In this document: piece after piece, positions 1-9,560 of the stretch
Layout of the letters: each line of letters opens with the position of its first letter
How positions within the stretch are numbered: the first letter of the stretch is position 1
Source of the DNA: Saprospirales bacterium
Lineage (GTDB): Bacteria; Bacteroidota; Bacteroidia; Chitinophagales; Saprospiraceae
Direction of reading: 5' to 3'
Length of the DNA stretch: 64,000 nt
Assembly: GCA_002698985.1 (NCBI GenBank)
Contig: PAAY01000014.1
Span: 1-64,000 of the forward strand
Notes under the pieces: generated by a model
The model's database searches: none
What the model was told of the DNA's origin: nothing
The model's input: only the letters and a program-made list of their open reading frames with translations
Translations under genes and position numbers: made by a program

Positions 1-789
1 ATCGCCCACCTTGATGGCAATGAAATCCTGATCCAGCGCTTCGGTCTGGTTGGTCATGTCAACATTTATGCACTCAGGGAAGTTCTCTGCCCACGGATTG
101 GCCGGATCAGGAAAAACATAACTGGCTGGGATAAAACGCCAGGAGGTGTTGGGATTATCTGTATTGGGATTTATGTACTCTGAAGATATTTTTGGTATAA
201 TATTCAAAATTAGCATTCTCAGTAATACTATATCTCGAGTAGTTACAAATCCTGTTTTATTCGCATCTGCTGCAATCATTTTATAAGGAGAACCCAGAAG
301 TTGGACACCTAAAATATGTTTAGAAATCAACACCAAATCAAACGTCGTCACCCCATTCAGCCAGCCTGTATTTTTAAAAGGCTGAATGCTGTAATGGTTT
401 TGACTGCAATTGAATACTTCTGAATAAAACCCGCAGGGGTCAATCGTGGTGCCTGTTATTTCTTCCGGGCATCCCGTGGATTCACACACACAACCACCAC
501 CCGGCTCCTGACCTGCCCGTATCGTAATGCCTTCGATTGGATTGACAACTTTCTCATCAGCACCACATGTATTATCTGAATCGAGATTGGCATTCAAGGT
601 GATGAGGACGGGGTCGCCGTTTTCTTTGTGAATGGCCACCCTGATTTTATTACTTCGTGGAGTATGAAAAGAATTTGAGGAAGGAGACGGATTTCCCACC
701 TGCTGAGCCGACAATTGTAAAGCCAAAATGAGAAATGCAAAAAGATGGCACAAGCCCTTCAATTCAATGAAATATCGGAGAGGGATCAT
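1..789 (-). CDS. Secreted protein with dockerin-like domain (3' end outside window)
   Basis: I translated this open frame directly from the sequence. It begins at the ATG whose complement is at 787-789 and runs off the window edge, so 263 codons are visible and the C-terminus is missing. The N-terminus is a signal peptide with the hydrophobic run LFAFLILALQLSAQ. Around residues 165-215 there are two helix-loop duplicates, GVTTFDLVLISKHILG and TGFVTTRDIVLLRML. This is the arrangement of a type I dockerin as found in many large Saprospiraceae secreted proteins, although the first half lacks the full calcium-binding loop. Family knowledge suggests an extracellular protein held by cohesin-type partners or ending in a T9SS sorting domain. 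The partner and the end cannot be seen here. Confidence 0.7.
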   Translation of the reverse strand, partial: MIPLRYFIELKGLCHLFAFLILALQLSAQQVGNPSPSSNSFHTPRSNKIRVAIHKENGDPVLITLNANLDSDNTCGADEKVVNPIEGITIRAGQEPGGGCVCESTGCPEEITGTTIDPCGFYSEVFNCSQNHYSIQPFKNTGWLNGVTTFDLVLISKHILGVQLLGSPYKMIAADANKTGFVTTRDIVLLRMLILNIIPKISSEYINPNTDNPNTSWRFIPASYVFPDPANPWAENFPECINVDMTNQTEALDQDFIAIKVGD

Positions 790-1042
790 TTTGAATTATT
801 GTTTCGAGGAGATTCTTGTTTCCATAATGCCCACAGGATGTTTTCTGCATGCAGCACATTTTTTCTAACAGGTTCAGATGTCCGATAATATCAGTCTTTC
901 AGGCGGGTGGAACGTTCGGTGTGCAAGATAAGGTGGAATTTTTATTTGTGCAAGGGGGTGCAAGAACAGGGATGAGGGATGAAAGAGCTTGCGACTGCCA
1001 ACCGACAACCGCCCCCGATGCAGATAGCTATCGGCACGGGGA

Positions 1043-1069
1043 CAACCGGCAACCGGCAACCGGCAACCG
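1043..1069. repeat. Short tandem repeat, AACCGGC heptamer
   Basis: About four tandem copies of the heptamer AACCGGC lie just past the 3' end of the tamB-like gene, in the 790-1072 spacer. Looser versions (CAACCGAC, CAACCGCC) lie at about 998-1013. It resembles the other short-period intergenic arrays of this window. Confidence 0.6.
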
Positions 1070-1072
1070 AAT

Positions 1073-4000
1073 CTACTTCTTTTCCCGCTTCTTCTTAATG
1101 AAATTGAACAGCTCTGACAGGTTGTCGAATTCCTTTCTGAAGCTGAGGCCGCCGCCGTATTTGGTGCGCTGGCCACCGCCGATGTCGGGTTCGCTGCTCT
1201 GGTAGGCCCTGATTTTCAGGCGCCGATCTTTGGTGATGGCGTACTCGATGACGAATTCGTGGGCTACCAGACCGTTGTTGGTGATGTAAATGTTGTCACC
1301 GGGACCTACTTCGAAATTGCCCCGGGCCTTGATGGAGAAGCGGTCGCTCAGGAGGTTCACTTTGACCTTTCCCTGCACCTCATTGCTGGTGGCCAGGTTT
1401 TGCCCTTCGAAGGAGCCGGAGCCATAGCGGTTGTAAGACAGGTCGAGGTCGATGCCCTGAATGATATTGTTTCCGGCCAGCAATTCCGACAGAAATTCGG
1501 TGACATAAATGGAAAGCTGGTTGGACAGCATTTCACTCAGGGTGTTGATGGTGACATCCTGCGCCTGCAAAGTGTAATCTGAGGGCAGGAACTGCCCCAG
1601 CACCAGCAGACCAAATACCTGCCTGTTCAGCTCGTTGGGGTCCTGCCGGATGATGCGCAACTTGTTCTCTGCCAGTGAACGCAGTTCCGTATCCAGCGAG
1701 GGAAATTCCACATCGAAGCTGATGTCTGGTCTGAACAGCTCACCTTTCAACTTCATCTTCAGCCTGACCGGAGTGGCAGTCCGTGCCCTTGACTCCAGGT
1801 CAGAACTGGCCAGTTGGAGGTACTCCTGGATGAAATTGTAAACCGAGGTGTTCGTACCGTCGTAAACGGCGTCGATGTCGATGTTGGCATTGTATGGATC
1901 GCCCGACCAGGTGATGGTGCCACCCGGCTCGATGGTAAAGGCCTTGTTGAAGCCGAGGTTCATCAATGTAAACAGGTATTCACCTGAGCTGACGGTGTAA
2001 TCGCCGTAAATCTCCATGGTTCCTTCCCGCTTCATGATCACCTGGATGTTGCCGTTGCCGTTGCCTTTGATCACATCGCCATAGGCTTTGTCGAAGATCA
2101 ATTCGATGTTGGCATCGGGGGTAAGCTCCAGGTCAAAGGTCATGTTCAGGCCCCTGAGCACGTCGGTCAGTTCCGGTTCCTCTTCTTCATCTTGCTTTGG
2201 GAAGGTGATGAATCCCACTTCATTGGGTGCCACCGACCCACTGAGCGGTATGACGATTTTGGTGCGGGGCATGGAACGCCCCACAGCCAGCAATTCCGGT
2301 TGCTTCAAATCACCTTTGATGGTTACATAGCCCGTTCCGTAAGCCGTTCCGTAAAAGACGGGGTTGTCTTTCTCGGTGGTGTTCATGGCCAGGAATGGGC
2401 GACCGTTCTCGGTGGTCAGCTTAAGGTCAACACCGAGATGCCGCAGGTGGTCATGGGTCAGTCCTCCTTCCACATAGACCCGGTTTTTGTCACTATCGTA
2501 AACGTAATGACCGGTTCCGTCTATGGTGGTTTCGGTCAACGCCACGGTTGCCGAAGGAACAGAATAGACCGTTTGCAAGGGGATCAGGCGGAAAGAAGCA
2601 CCCTTTACCTCAGCCTCACCGGCCATGACCATGCGGTTGGGTGGCCCCGTAAAATGCACGTCTTCAGCGGTGACGGTACCCTTCACCTCACTGATGGCCT
2701 CCACGAAGTACTCCAGGATGTGCAAGGGATAATTCTCCACTGAGACATTCACGTCCAGGTAATTCTTTTCCGGTTTTACCCACTTGCGTTTGAAATTGGG
2801 GTCGAAGTTGGGCGGGTTGTAATAGCCATCCACACGCAGGTTCATGTCCGGGTGCAGAATGGCAAGGGTGGCAATGATGCTCTGTTTGGGATTGGGCGCC
2901 GAGGCATCCAGCCGCAGCGTTCCGTAATCATCGCCGTTCACGTTCAGGCTGTCGATTCTGAGCAGCGCAGCCAGTCCCTCGAGCTGGAAAATGTTTTTGG
3001 CCTTCAGGTGGAGGTCGGCGATACCTTTGAGTTTATGACGTGGGATTTTCCTGATGAATTCGAGTTCCTGAATGGGATAGTTGTTCAATTGCAGCTGCAA
3101 GCCTTTGTTCTTGACGTTCTCCAGCACGATGCGTTGCTTTCCGCTGGTCAGCACAAAGTTTTTCGTCTGAACGGAGCCTTCACCAATCCGGAGGAAATTG
3201 TTTTCATCGATGTCCCAGGGCTGGTTTAGGATTACCACCCTGCCGGGTAAGAACTGGACATGCCATGCATCATCTGTATCCAGGGTCAAGACGGCATCGA
3301 TGCTGACGTCGTCCATTATTTTGTAAAAGTTGGTGGCGATGAGGCTCATTTCCACCGTATCGCCCAGGAAATAGCCAATCAACCTGACCGGTGCCAGTTT
3401 CTGGCCATTGCCGAGTTCGGTTTCAAACACACCGATGCTGAAATTGCCCTCGTCTTCGGTGAGCTTCATGTTGAGATACAGGTCGCTGAAAGTGGCATTG
3501 GCATAGCTCCATTTCGGAATGTCAATTTCAATGAACATCTCTTGTTCTACACCATCGTAATGCCCTTTGATGGCTGTTTCATCAAAGCCGTCGATGCGAT
3601 CATCGATGAACGCAGTCAGGTGCTGCAAGTCCTTCAGCTCGATGGAATATTCGAAGCTGGATGAATCGGCTTCAAGCGGGTTCTTTGCGGCAATGCCGAG
3701 CTTTTCTGAAATCCGGGGGTGATAGGTTTCGAAAAATTGGAGGAAGAGGGTTGGAATGTTGTCGATGTTGAACCTGCCTACCACACTGGCATCGCCAAGG
3801 CTGGAGTTAACCACGAATTCCTTCGCCCCTCCGGGCAATTCTGCCGACCGGATGAAACCGTTGTTTACCCGAAGGGAATCCCGGTGATTCTTCACCACCA
3901 ACAGATCTGCAATGTTGGCTTCACCCACGATGTTTGACAGGTTGTTGCCCTTCAGGTTCAGGTCGACTTTGCCGTGAAACCGGAGGTCTTTTTGTGAGAG

Positions 4001-6001
4001 GTTGAGGTTGTTAGGGGCCAGGTGGCCAAGGTCAGCCCGGAAGTTGAACACGGGCAACTCGCTGGCAAAATTCACCGTTCCGGCAAATGTAAGGTCCACG
4101 TTAGGGTCATGCACTTCCAGTTCACCGTCGAAAAGATCCTTTTCAAGATGCCCGTTCAGGGCCACCTTTTTGTAGAGGTAATTTTTGAACTCGAGGCTGT
4201 CAATGACCCCATTGACCTTTGCATTGACAGCGTTCAGGGTCAGCCCCACCCCTTCCTTGACGTGGGCGTTGAGGGTTACTTTTCCAAAGTCGCTGTTACC
4301 GGACCACTTGCCAAGGTCAAAATCATTGAGGTACAGATCACCAGAATACTCGGCTTTTTCCCGGCCCTCCCGCAATTTGAGGTTCATGAACATCTCGGCA
4401 GTGCCGATGTTGCTGCGCAGCTTTCCATCGGCAACGAAATCCACGAAAAAGCCATCGAATTTTCCGCTGAAATTGATCCTGCCCAACCGGTAAAAATTCT
4501 CCGGCGGATTGAAACCGGGGATGAGCTTGCGGATGGTCTGCATGTCCGTCTTCAGGCTCTTCAGGTTCATGTGTACGAACTGCTCATCTTTGACGGCCAG
4601 GTTGCGGGTGTTGAAGCGGCCTTCCAGATGTACCCCGTCAGCAATGTCAATGACCAGGTCACGGGCATCGAGGCTGTTGACGGCTCCTTTTATGATCCCT
4701 TTGATTCTGACAACCTCTCCCGAGTTTTCCCTGAAAAAGGGGTTGTTGTTCAGGGCCGGGGCAAATTCAATGATGTCGGCAATGGTGACGGATGAATTGT
4801 GGAACCGCCCTTCCATTTTCACCTCGTTGACAAAGTCCTGCCAGTCGGTGTAGCCATCATACCTGAAAATGAGGGTGTCGCCAAGGTCCGTGTCAGGTGT
4901 TTTGATCTTCAGTCCGTAAAGTTCCATGCCATCACAGGTGACGGAAGCCTGCTGGGCAGACAGACTCTCCAAAACGAACCCGGAGCTGCTGTTGGCAGCT
5001 ATCTTGTTGACTCTCCCGTGAAAATTGAGGTCTGAAGACGTAAAGTCTTCGATGTCGATGTTGATATCAGACAGATCCAGGTGCCTGAAATTCAACAGCG
5101 AATCCGGCGTGAGCGGGATGGGTTCCATGCGGTAATTGTGGAGGGAAAACTCCCCCTCCCTGAGCTCGAACTTGCCGATGCTGCTGACAAAAGGCAGGGA
5201 TTCCACGACTTTTTCAGCCACCAACTCGGTTTGACTGTCCGTGGCTACCTCGGTTACGGGTTCTTCTTCACCGGTCGTTATGATGCTCAGATAGGGCCGC
5301 CAGATGCTCAGCCGGGAGATTCCCAGGTTTTTCCGGTTCAAATCAAACTGCCGGAAATGGACTTCGGCCCGGCTGACTGCAACATCCAGGAATTTGCCCA
5401 TCTCAGCATCGGGTTTTCTGAAACGGACATTGTCGAGATACAGGTGCTTCAGGTCAATGGTAAAGGGTTTTGGCGCTTCCTGATGCGCCTTGTCCTGAGA
5501 CCTTGCCAGGTAATCCAGCAAAAATTGGATGTTGAAATTTTCGGAGCCTTCCGGGCGTGAAAGGTTCACTTCGGCACCGGTCAATTGCAGGGAATTGATG
5601 CGCAGCTTCCGTGAAAGAAGGGTGTGCAGGCCCTGGTGGCTGACATCGAGCTTGTGGGTGTAAATCAGGGTGTCACCGAGCTGGTCTTCGATGTATAAAT
5701 CTTCGAGGTTGACGCTGGTGAATATCCCCAGCCAGACTTTCTGAACGGAAACAGTGGTGTTGAGTTCTTTCGAGAGGTAGGCAGCCAGGTGCTTTGCGGC
5801 CTTGCTCTGCACCCAGGGTATCTGGAAGGCGAGCACAGGAAGGAAGATGACCAACAGAACGGCAAAAATGATCCGGCGCAGCCAGTGCGGCACCCTCTTT
5901 CCTGTGCGAACGTCTTCCAGCTCAGGGATGTGAAGTTTCTCTTCAACCCTGTCCAGGAATGATTCTTCGCGATCGTGTTCGGGTCTTTTTCCACTGTTCA
6001 T
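1073..6001 (-). CDS. tamB: TamB-like translocation/assembly module protein (DUF490 family)
   Basis: This 1642-residue protein has a short charged N-terminus, one membrane anchor at about residues 42-62, and then a very long, almost Cys-free, beta-rich repetitive region. That is the AsmA/TamB architecture: an inner-membrane anchor with a long groove-shaped periplasmic body. The last 400 or so residues look like the conserved TamB C-terminal domain, with GLNMTFDLELTPDANIEL, then GQFLPSDY and a Lys-rich end. TamB proteins bridge inner and outer membranes and help outer-membrane protein assembly or lipid transport with a BamA-type partner. No TamA/BamA gene is in this window. It is transcribed alone downstream of ilvC, 102 bp away, and may be read through from the ilv operon. 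Bacteroidota members are usually about this long. Confidence 0.85.
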   Translation of the reverse strand: MNSGKRPEHDREESFLDRVEEKLHIPELEDVRTGKRVPHWLRRIIFAVLLVIFLPVLAFQIPWVQSKAAKHLAAYLSKELNTTVSVQKVWLGIFTSVNLEDLYIEDQLGDTLIYTHKLDVSHQGLHTLLSRKLRINSLQLTGAEVNLSRPEGSENFNIQFLLDYLARSQDKAHQEAPKPFTIDLKHLYLDNVRFRKPDAEMGKFLDVAVSRAEVHFRQFDLNRKNLGISRLSIWRPYLSIITTGEEEPVTEVATDSQTELVAEKVVESLPFVSSIGKFELREGEFSLHNYRMEPIPLTPDSLLNFRHLDLSDINIDIEDFTSSDLNFHGRVNKIAANSSSGFVLESLSAQQASVTCDGMELYGLKIKTPDTDLGDTLIFRYDGYTDWQDFVNEVKMEGRFHNSSVTIADIIEFAPALNNNPFFRENSGEVVRIKGIIKGAVNSLDARDLVIDIADGVHLEGRFNTRNLAVKDEQFVHMNLKSLKTDMQTIRKLIPGFNPPENFYRLGRINFSGKFDGFFVDFVADGKLRSNIGTAEMFMNLKLREGREKAEYSGDLYLNDFDLGKWSGNSDFGKVTLNAHVKEGVGLTLNAVNAKVNGVIDSLEFKNYLYKKVALNGHLEKDLFDGELEVHDPNVDLTFAGTVNFASELPVFNFRADLGHLAPNNLNLSQKDLRFHGKVDLNLKGNNLSNIVGEANIADLLVVKNHRDSLRVNNGFIRSAELPGGAKEFVVNSSLGDASVVGRFNIDNIPTLFLQFFETYHPRISEKLGIAAKNPLEADSSSFEYSIELKDLQHLTAFIDDRIDGFDETAIKGHYDGVEQEMFIEIDIPKWSYANATFSDLYLNMKLTEDEGNFSIGVFETELGNGQKLAPVRLIGYFLGDTVEMSLIATNFYKIMDDVSIDAVLTLDTDDAWHVQFLPGRVVILNQPWDIDENNFLRIGEGSVQTKNFVLTSGKQRIVLENVKNKGLQLQLNNYPIQELEFIRKIPRHKLKGIADLHLKAKNIFQLEGLAALLRIDSLNVNGDDYGTLRLDASAPNPKQSIIATLAILHPDMNLRVDGYYNPPNFDPNFKRKWVKPEKNYLDVNVSVENYPLHILEYFVEAISEVKGTVTAEDVHFTGPPNRMVMAGEAEVKGASFRLIPLQTVYSVPSATVALTETTIDGTGHYVYDSDKNRVYVEGGLTHDHLRHLGVDLKLTTENGRPFLAMNTTEKDNPVFYGTAYGTGYVTIKGDLKQPELLAVGRSMPRTKIVIPLSGSVAPNEVGFITFPKQDEEEEPELTDVLRGLNMTFDLELTPDANIELIFDKAYGDVIKGNGNGNIQVIMKREGTMEIYGDYTVSSGEYLFTLMNLGFNKAFTIEPGGTITWSGDPYNANIDIDAVYDGTNTSVYNFIQEYLQLASSDLESRARTATPVRLKMKLKGELFRPDISFDVEFPSLDTELRSLAENKLRIIRQDPNELNRQVFGLLVLGQFLPSDYTLQAQDVTINTLSEMLSNQLSIYVTEFLSELLAGNNIIQGIDLDLSYNRYGSGSFEGQNLATSNEVQGKVKVNLLSDRFSIKARGNFEVGPGDNIYITNNGLVAHEFVIEYAITKDRRLKIRAYQSSEPDIGGGQRTKYGGGLSFRKEFDNLSELFNFIKKKREKK

Positions 6002-6103
6002 CGATGCCGGGCTTGATTTCAGGCAAGAAACCCCAAAGTACAGTGGAAATGTTTATCCGAAGAATGCAGTTAACAGAAGTTTTTAACTAAGGTAAGCTGA
6101 CGA

Positions 6104-7165
6104 TCATTCCACTGGCTCTTTCTGGCGTTCCGGCCTCAGGCTGCGAACCACTTTGCCAGCCTGCCACATTTCGCTTTCACGGAGTTCTCGGAGCTCTTCT
6201 TCCAGTTTCTCACGGTAGTCGGGCTGGCTGTTGGTATCAATGGAACGTTGAGCCTCCTCACCGGTTGCAACTTTGTTGTACAATTCCTCGAAAACTGGCG
6301 TCACGGCGTCTCTGAACCTGTTTTTCCAGTCCAGGGCACCCCTTTGTGCAGTGGTGGAGCAATTGGCGTACATCCAGTCCATGCCGTTTTCCGCAACCAG
6401 CGGCATCAGGCTTTGGGTGAGTTCCTCAACGGTTTCATTGAACGCTTCACTGGGTGAGTGCCCCATTTTGCGAAGCACGTTGTATTGCGCCTCAAAAATA
6501 CCCTGAATGGCGCCCATCAAGGTACCCCTCTCGCCAGTCAAATCACTGTAAACTTCTTTTTGGAAGGTGGTTTCGAACAAATAGCCCGAGCCAATGCCCA
6601 CACCCAGGGCCACCACGCGCTCAAAAGCCCGGCCTGTTGCATCCTGGTAAATGGCATAGCTGGAGTTCAGCCCCCTGCCTTCGAGGAACATGCGGCGCAG
6701 GCTGGTACCACTGCCCTTCGGGGCAACGAGTATCACGTCCACATCCTCTGGCGGAACAATTCCGGTGCGATCCGAATAGGTGATGGCAAAGCCATGTGAA
6801 AAGTAAAGGGCTTTGCCTTTGGTGAGGTGTTTTTTGACATTGGGCCACTGCGCAATCTGCGCTGCATCCGACAGCAGGTATTGCACAATGGTGCCCTGAC
6901 GAACCGCCTCCTCGATGGGAAACAGCGTTTCGCCCGGCACCCAGCCATCGGCCACTGCCTTGTCCCAACTGGCAGAAGGCTGCCGCTGACCAACGATCAC
7001 GTTGAAGCCATTGTCTCGCAGGTTGAGTGCCTGGCCAGGCCCCTGAACGCCGTAGCCAATGATGGCAATCACTTCATCTTTCAGTATTTCACGGGCCTTC
7101 TCCAGGGGAAATTCTTCACGGGTGACGACGTTTTCTTCAACGCCTCCAAAATTCATCTTTGCCAT
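6104..7165 (-). CDS. ilvC: Ketol-acid reductoisomerase (NADP+)
   Basis: Converts 2-acetolactate to 2,3-dihydroxyisovalerate (valine/leucine branch) and acetohydroxybutyrate to the isoleucine precursor, using NADPH and Mg2+. The N-terminal Rossmann fold carries GYGVQGPGQ at about residues 38-46 and the coenzyme loop GQRQPSASW. The catalytic His is in YFSHGF and the metal-binding Asp/Glu lie in DLTGERGTLMGAIQG. The 353 residues fit the family, and the all-helical knotted C-terminal domain appears complete (FNETVEELTQ, then NCSTTAQRGALDW). It is the last gene of the ilvD-B-N-C operon, 70 bp after ilvN. The start ATG is unambiguous (MAKMNFGG). Confidence 0.95.
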   Translation of the reverse strand: MAKMNFGGVEENVVTREEFPLEKAREILKDEVIAIIGYGVQGPGQALNLRDNGFNVIVGQRQPSASWDKAVADGWVPGETLFPIEEAVRQGTIVQYLLSDAAQIAQWPNVKKHLTKGKALYFSHGFAITYSDRTGIVPPEDVDVILVAPKGSGTSLRRMFLEGRGLNSSYAIYQDATGRAFERVVALGVGIGSGYLFETTFQKEVYSDLTGERGTLMGAIQGIFEAQYNVLRKMGHSPSEAFNETVEELTQSLMPLVAENGMDWMYANCSTTAQRGALDWKNRFRDAVTPVFEELYNKVATGEEAQRSIDTNSQPDYREKLEEELRELRESEMWQAGKVVRSLRPERQKEPVE

Positions 7166-7235
7166 TTTCGAAGATTTTGCTGTTTGTGTTTTGCAGTTCT
7201 GCCTGCTGTTATGATTTCAGAACCAGCGAATTGCC

Positions 7236-7775
7236 TCAACCGGCATCCGTCAGCTCTTTTTCGACTGATTTCAGGTAAGTGTTCAACTGTTCCATCGGCT
7301 TCACGATGGCCACCCTGCCCGAACGCACGAACTCAAAAATGCCGTACTGCCGGAGTTCTTCGAGCAGGCGTTCCGTTTCGTGCTGGTGGCCGGTTTTTTC
7401 GATGACGATGTAATTCGGTTCGATCTCCAGGATGCGGGCATTGTGGCTGCGGATGAGGGTCTCTATGCTTTGGCCGTTGTGGAAGGCCTGGGTAGGCACT
7501 TTGTAGAGCGCCACCTCCTGGTACACGATCTCATCTTCTTCGTAATAAAATGCCTTCACCACATCCACCTGCTTTTCGAGTTGAGCCACCAGCACCTGCA
7601 CCATGTGCTCCTCCACGTTCACGACGATGGTAAAGCGGTGGATGCCCGCAATGGACGATTTCGAAACCGTCAGGCTCTCGATGTTGATGTGCCTTCGGGT
7701 AAATACGGCGGTAACCCTGGCCAGCAAGCCGGTCTGGTTTTCCGTAAAAACGGTGATGGTATATTCCTTTTTCAT
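7236..7775 (-). CDS. ilvN: Acetolactate synthase small (regulatory) subunit
   Basis: Regulatory subunit of acetohydroxyacid synthase. It stimulates the catalytic subunit and carries the valine-binding ACT domain. The N-terminal ACT domain is visible in YTITVFTENQTGLLARV and the following RRHINIESL, followed by the C-terminal ALS_ss_C region. The open frame extends three codons further to a TTG, but I chose the ATG giving MKKEYTITV (179 residues) because it matches family starts. It begins 18 bp after the ilvB stop, so the two subunits are translated together. The name ilvH would be equally valid. Confidence 0.93.
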   Translation of the reverse strand: MKKEYTITVFTENQTGLLARVTAVFTRRHINIESLTVSKSSIAGIHRFTIVVNVEEHMVQVLVAQLEKQVDVVKAFYYEEDEIVYQEVALYKVPTQAFHNGQSIETLIRSHNARILEIEPNYIVIEKTGHQHETERLLEELRQYGIFEFVRSGRVAIVKPMEQLNTYLKSVEKELTDAG

Positions 7776-7793
7776 TGGTTGCAATTCAGTTTG

Positions 7794-9560
7794 TCAGGCA
7801 TTCTTGGGTCTTTCCAGCAGTATCTCCCCCACCCCGGCACCAGCAGGCACCATGGGGAAAACATTCTCCTCTTTGGCCACACAGACGTGCAACAGGAAGG
7901 GGCCATCGTGGGCCAGCATTTCTGCAACGGCGCCCGGCAGTTCATCGGGTTTTGAAATGGCCTTGCCCTGCACACCAAAGCCCTCTGCTATCTTCACAAA
8001 ATCAGGGTTTTGCAGCTCCACCGACGAATAGCGGCGGTCGAAGAACAATTGCTGCCACTGGCGAACCATGCCGAGGTAATTGTTGTCCAGCAATACAATC
8101 TTCACCGGAGCCTTCCATTGCGACAGCAATCCCAACTCCTGCAAGGTCATCTGAAAGCCGCCGTCGCCAATGAAAGCCACCACGGTTTTGTCAGGAGACG
8201 CCATTTGAGCGCCAAAGGCAGCCGGCAGGCCATAGCCCATGGTGCCCGCCCCACCGGAACTCACCCACAGGTTGCGGTCTTCAAAGCGGTAATAGCGGGC
8301 GGCCATCATCTGGTGCTGCCCCACATCGGTGCACACGATGGCTTTGCCTTTGGTCTGCTCAGACACCTCGTGCACCACCATGCCCATTTTGATCCGGCCT
8401 TCTTCGTCAGCTGCCAGGGCTTTTCTGACGACGACCTCCTCTTCTTTTGCTGCGCAGGCAGCGAAGCGGGCATACCAGTCAGGGTAGTTTTTTTGCTTCA
8501 CCTTCGGCAAAAGCCGGGTGAGTGCATGGGCCACGTCGCTGTGGATGGGCACATGGGCCTTTACATTCTTGTTGAGTTCAGATTTGTCTATCTCGATGTG
8601 GATGACCTGGGCCTGACGGGCGTATTTCGAGAGGTTGCCCGTTACCCGGTCATCGAAGCGCATGCCGATGGCGATCAGTACATCGCATTCATTCTGCAAT
8701 ACATTGGGTCCGTAGTTGCCGTGCATGCCCAGCATGCCCATGTTGAGCGGATGCGAGGAAGGCGCTACCGACAGTCCGTGCAGCGTGCATGCAAAGGGAA
8801 TCCCCGTCTTCTCCACAAACTCCAGAAACAGGTCATGTGCCTGGGCTATCTGGATGCCATGACCCGCCAGGATGAGCGGCCGTTCTGCATTGTTGATCAA
8901 TGCGGCTGCTTCCTCGATGGCACGCTCGTCCGGTTTTGGGAAGGGATGGTAACCCCTGATTTTTGGCGCAGCCGAAGGAACAAATTCCAGTGTTTCCAAC
9001 TGGGCGTTTTTGGTGATGTCAATGACCACCGGCCCAGGCCTTCCGGTATTGGCCACATGAAAGGCCTTGGCAAAAACTTCCGGTATTTCCGAAGCCTTGG
9101 TAATCTGGTAGTTCCATTTGGTCACCGGCAGCGTACAGTTCACCACATCGGTTTCCTGAAAGGCGTCGGAGCCGAGCAGAGCAGCGTGCACCTGACCGGT
9201 AATACACACCAAGGGAATGGAATCCAGAATTGCATCGGCCAGACCGGTGATGAGGTTGGTGGCGCCGGGTCCGGAAGTGGACATGCAGACACCCGTTTTG
9301 CGCATCATACGTGCATAACCCTCAGCAGCGTGAATGGCGCCCTGCTCATGCCGCGGGAGGATGTGCCGGATCTTGTCCTGGTAATTGAACAAGGCATCGT
9401 ACACGGGCATAATGGCCCCGCCAGGATAACCGAAAATGGTGTCAACACCCTCGGCAATCAGGCATCGCAATACAGCCTCGGCACCCGTAATCACTTCTTT
9501 GGCCACCGGAGCTTCGGCTTTCACATTTTTATCTTCGTCAATGTTTACCGGTTTTGTCAT
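7794..9560 (-). CDS. ilvB: Acetolactate synthase large (catalytic) subunit
   Basis: Thiamine-diphosphate enzyme that condenses two pyruvates to acetolactate, or pyruvate with 2-oxobutyrate. All three TPP-enzyme domains are present in 588 residues: the N-terminal PYR domain with the catalytic-Glu region ([15 protein letters not shown], then [15 protein letters not shown]), the central FAD/NAD-type domain, and the C-terminal PP domain with the diphosphate motif starting [11 protein letters not shown] and ending LLDNN. The first 25 residues are a hydrophilic extension. The ATG overlaps the ilvD stop in an ATGA, which indicates translational coupling. A 519-residue open frame on the opposite strand is a codon-usage shadow. 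Confidence 0.95.
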   Translation of the reverse strand: MTKPVNIDEDKNVKAEAPVAKEVITGAEAVLRCLIAEGVDTIFGYPGGAIMPVYDALFNYQDKIRHILPRHEQGAIHAAEGYARMMRKTGVCMSTSGPGATNLITGLADAILDSIPLVCITGQVHAALLGSDAFQETDVVNCTLPVTKWNYQITKASEIPEVFAKAFHVANTGRPGPVVIDITKNAQLETLEFVPSAAPKIRGYHPFPKPDERAIEEAAALINNAERPLILAGHGIQIAQAHDLFLEFVEKTGIPFACTLHGLSVAPSSHPLNMGMLGMHGNYGPNVLQNECDVLIAIGMRFDDRVTGNLSKYARQAQVIHIEIDKSELNKNVKAHVPIHSDVAHALTRLLPKVKQKNYPDWYARFAACAAKEEEVVVRKALAADEEGRIKMGMVVHEVSEQTKGKAIVCTDVGQHQMMAARYYRFEDRNLWVSSGGAGTMGYGLPAAFGAQMASPDKTVVAFIGDGGFQMTLQELGLLSQWKAPVKIVLLDNNYLGMVRQWQQLFFDRRYSSVELQNPDFVKIAEGFGVQGKAISKPDELPGAVAEMLAHDGPFLLHVCVAKEENVFPMVPAGAGVGEILLERPKNA

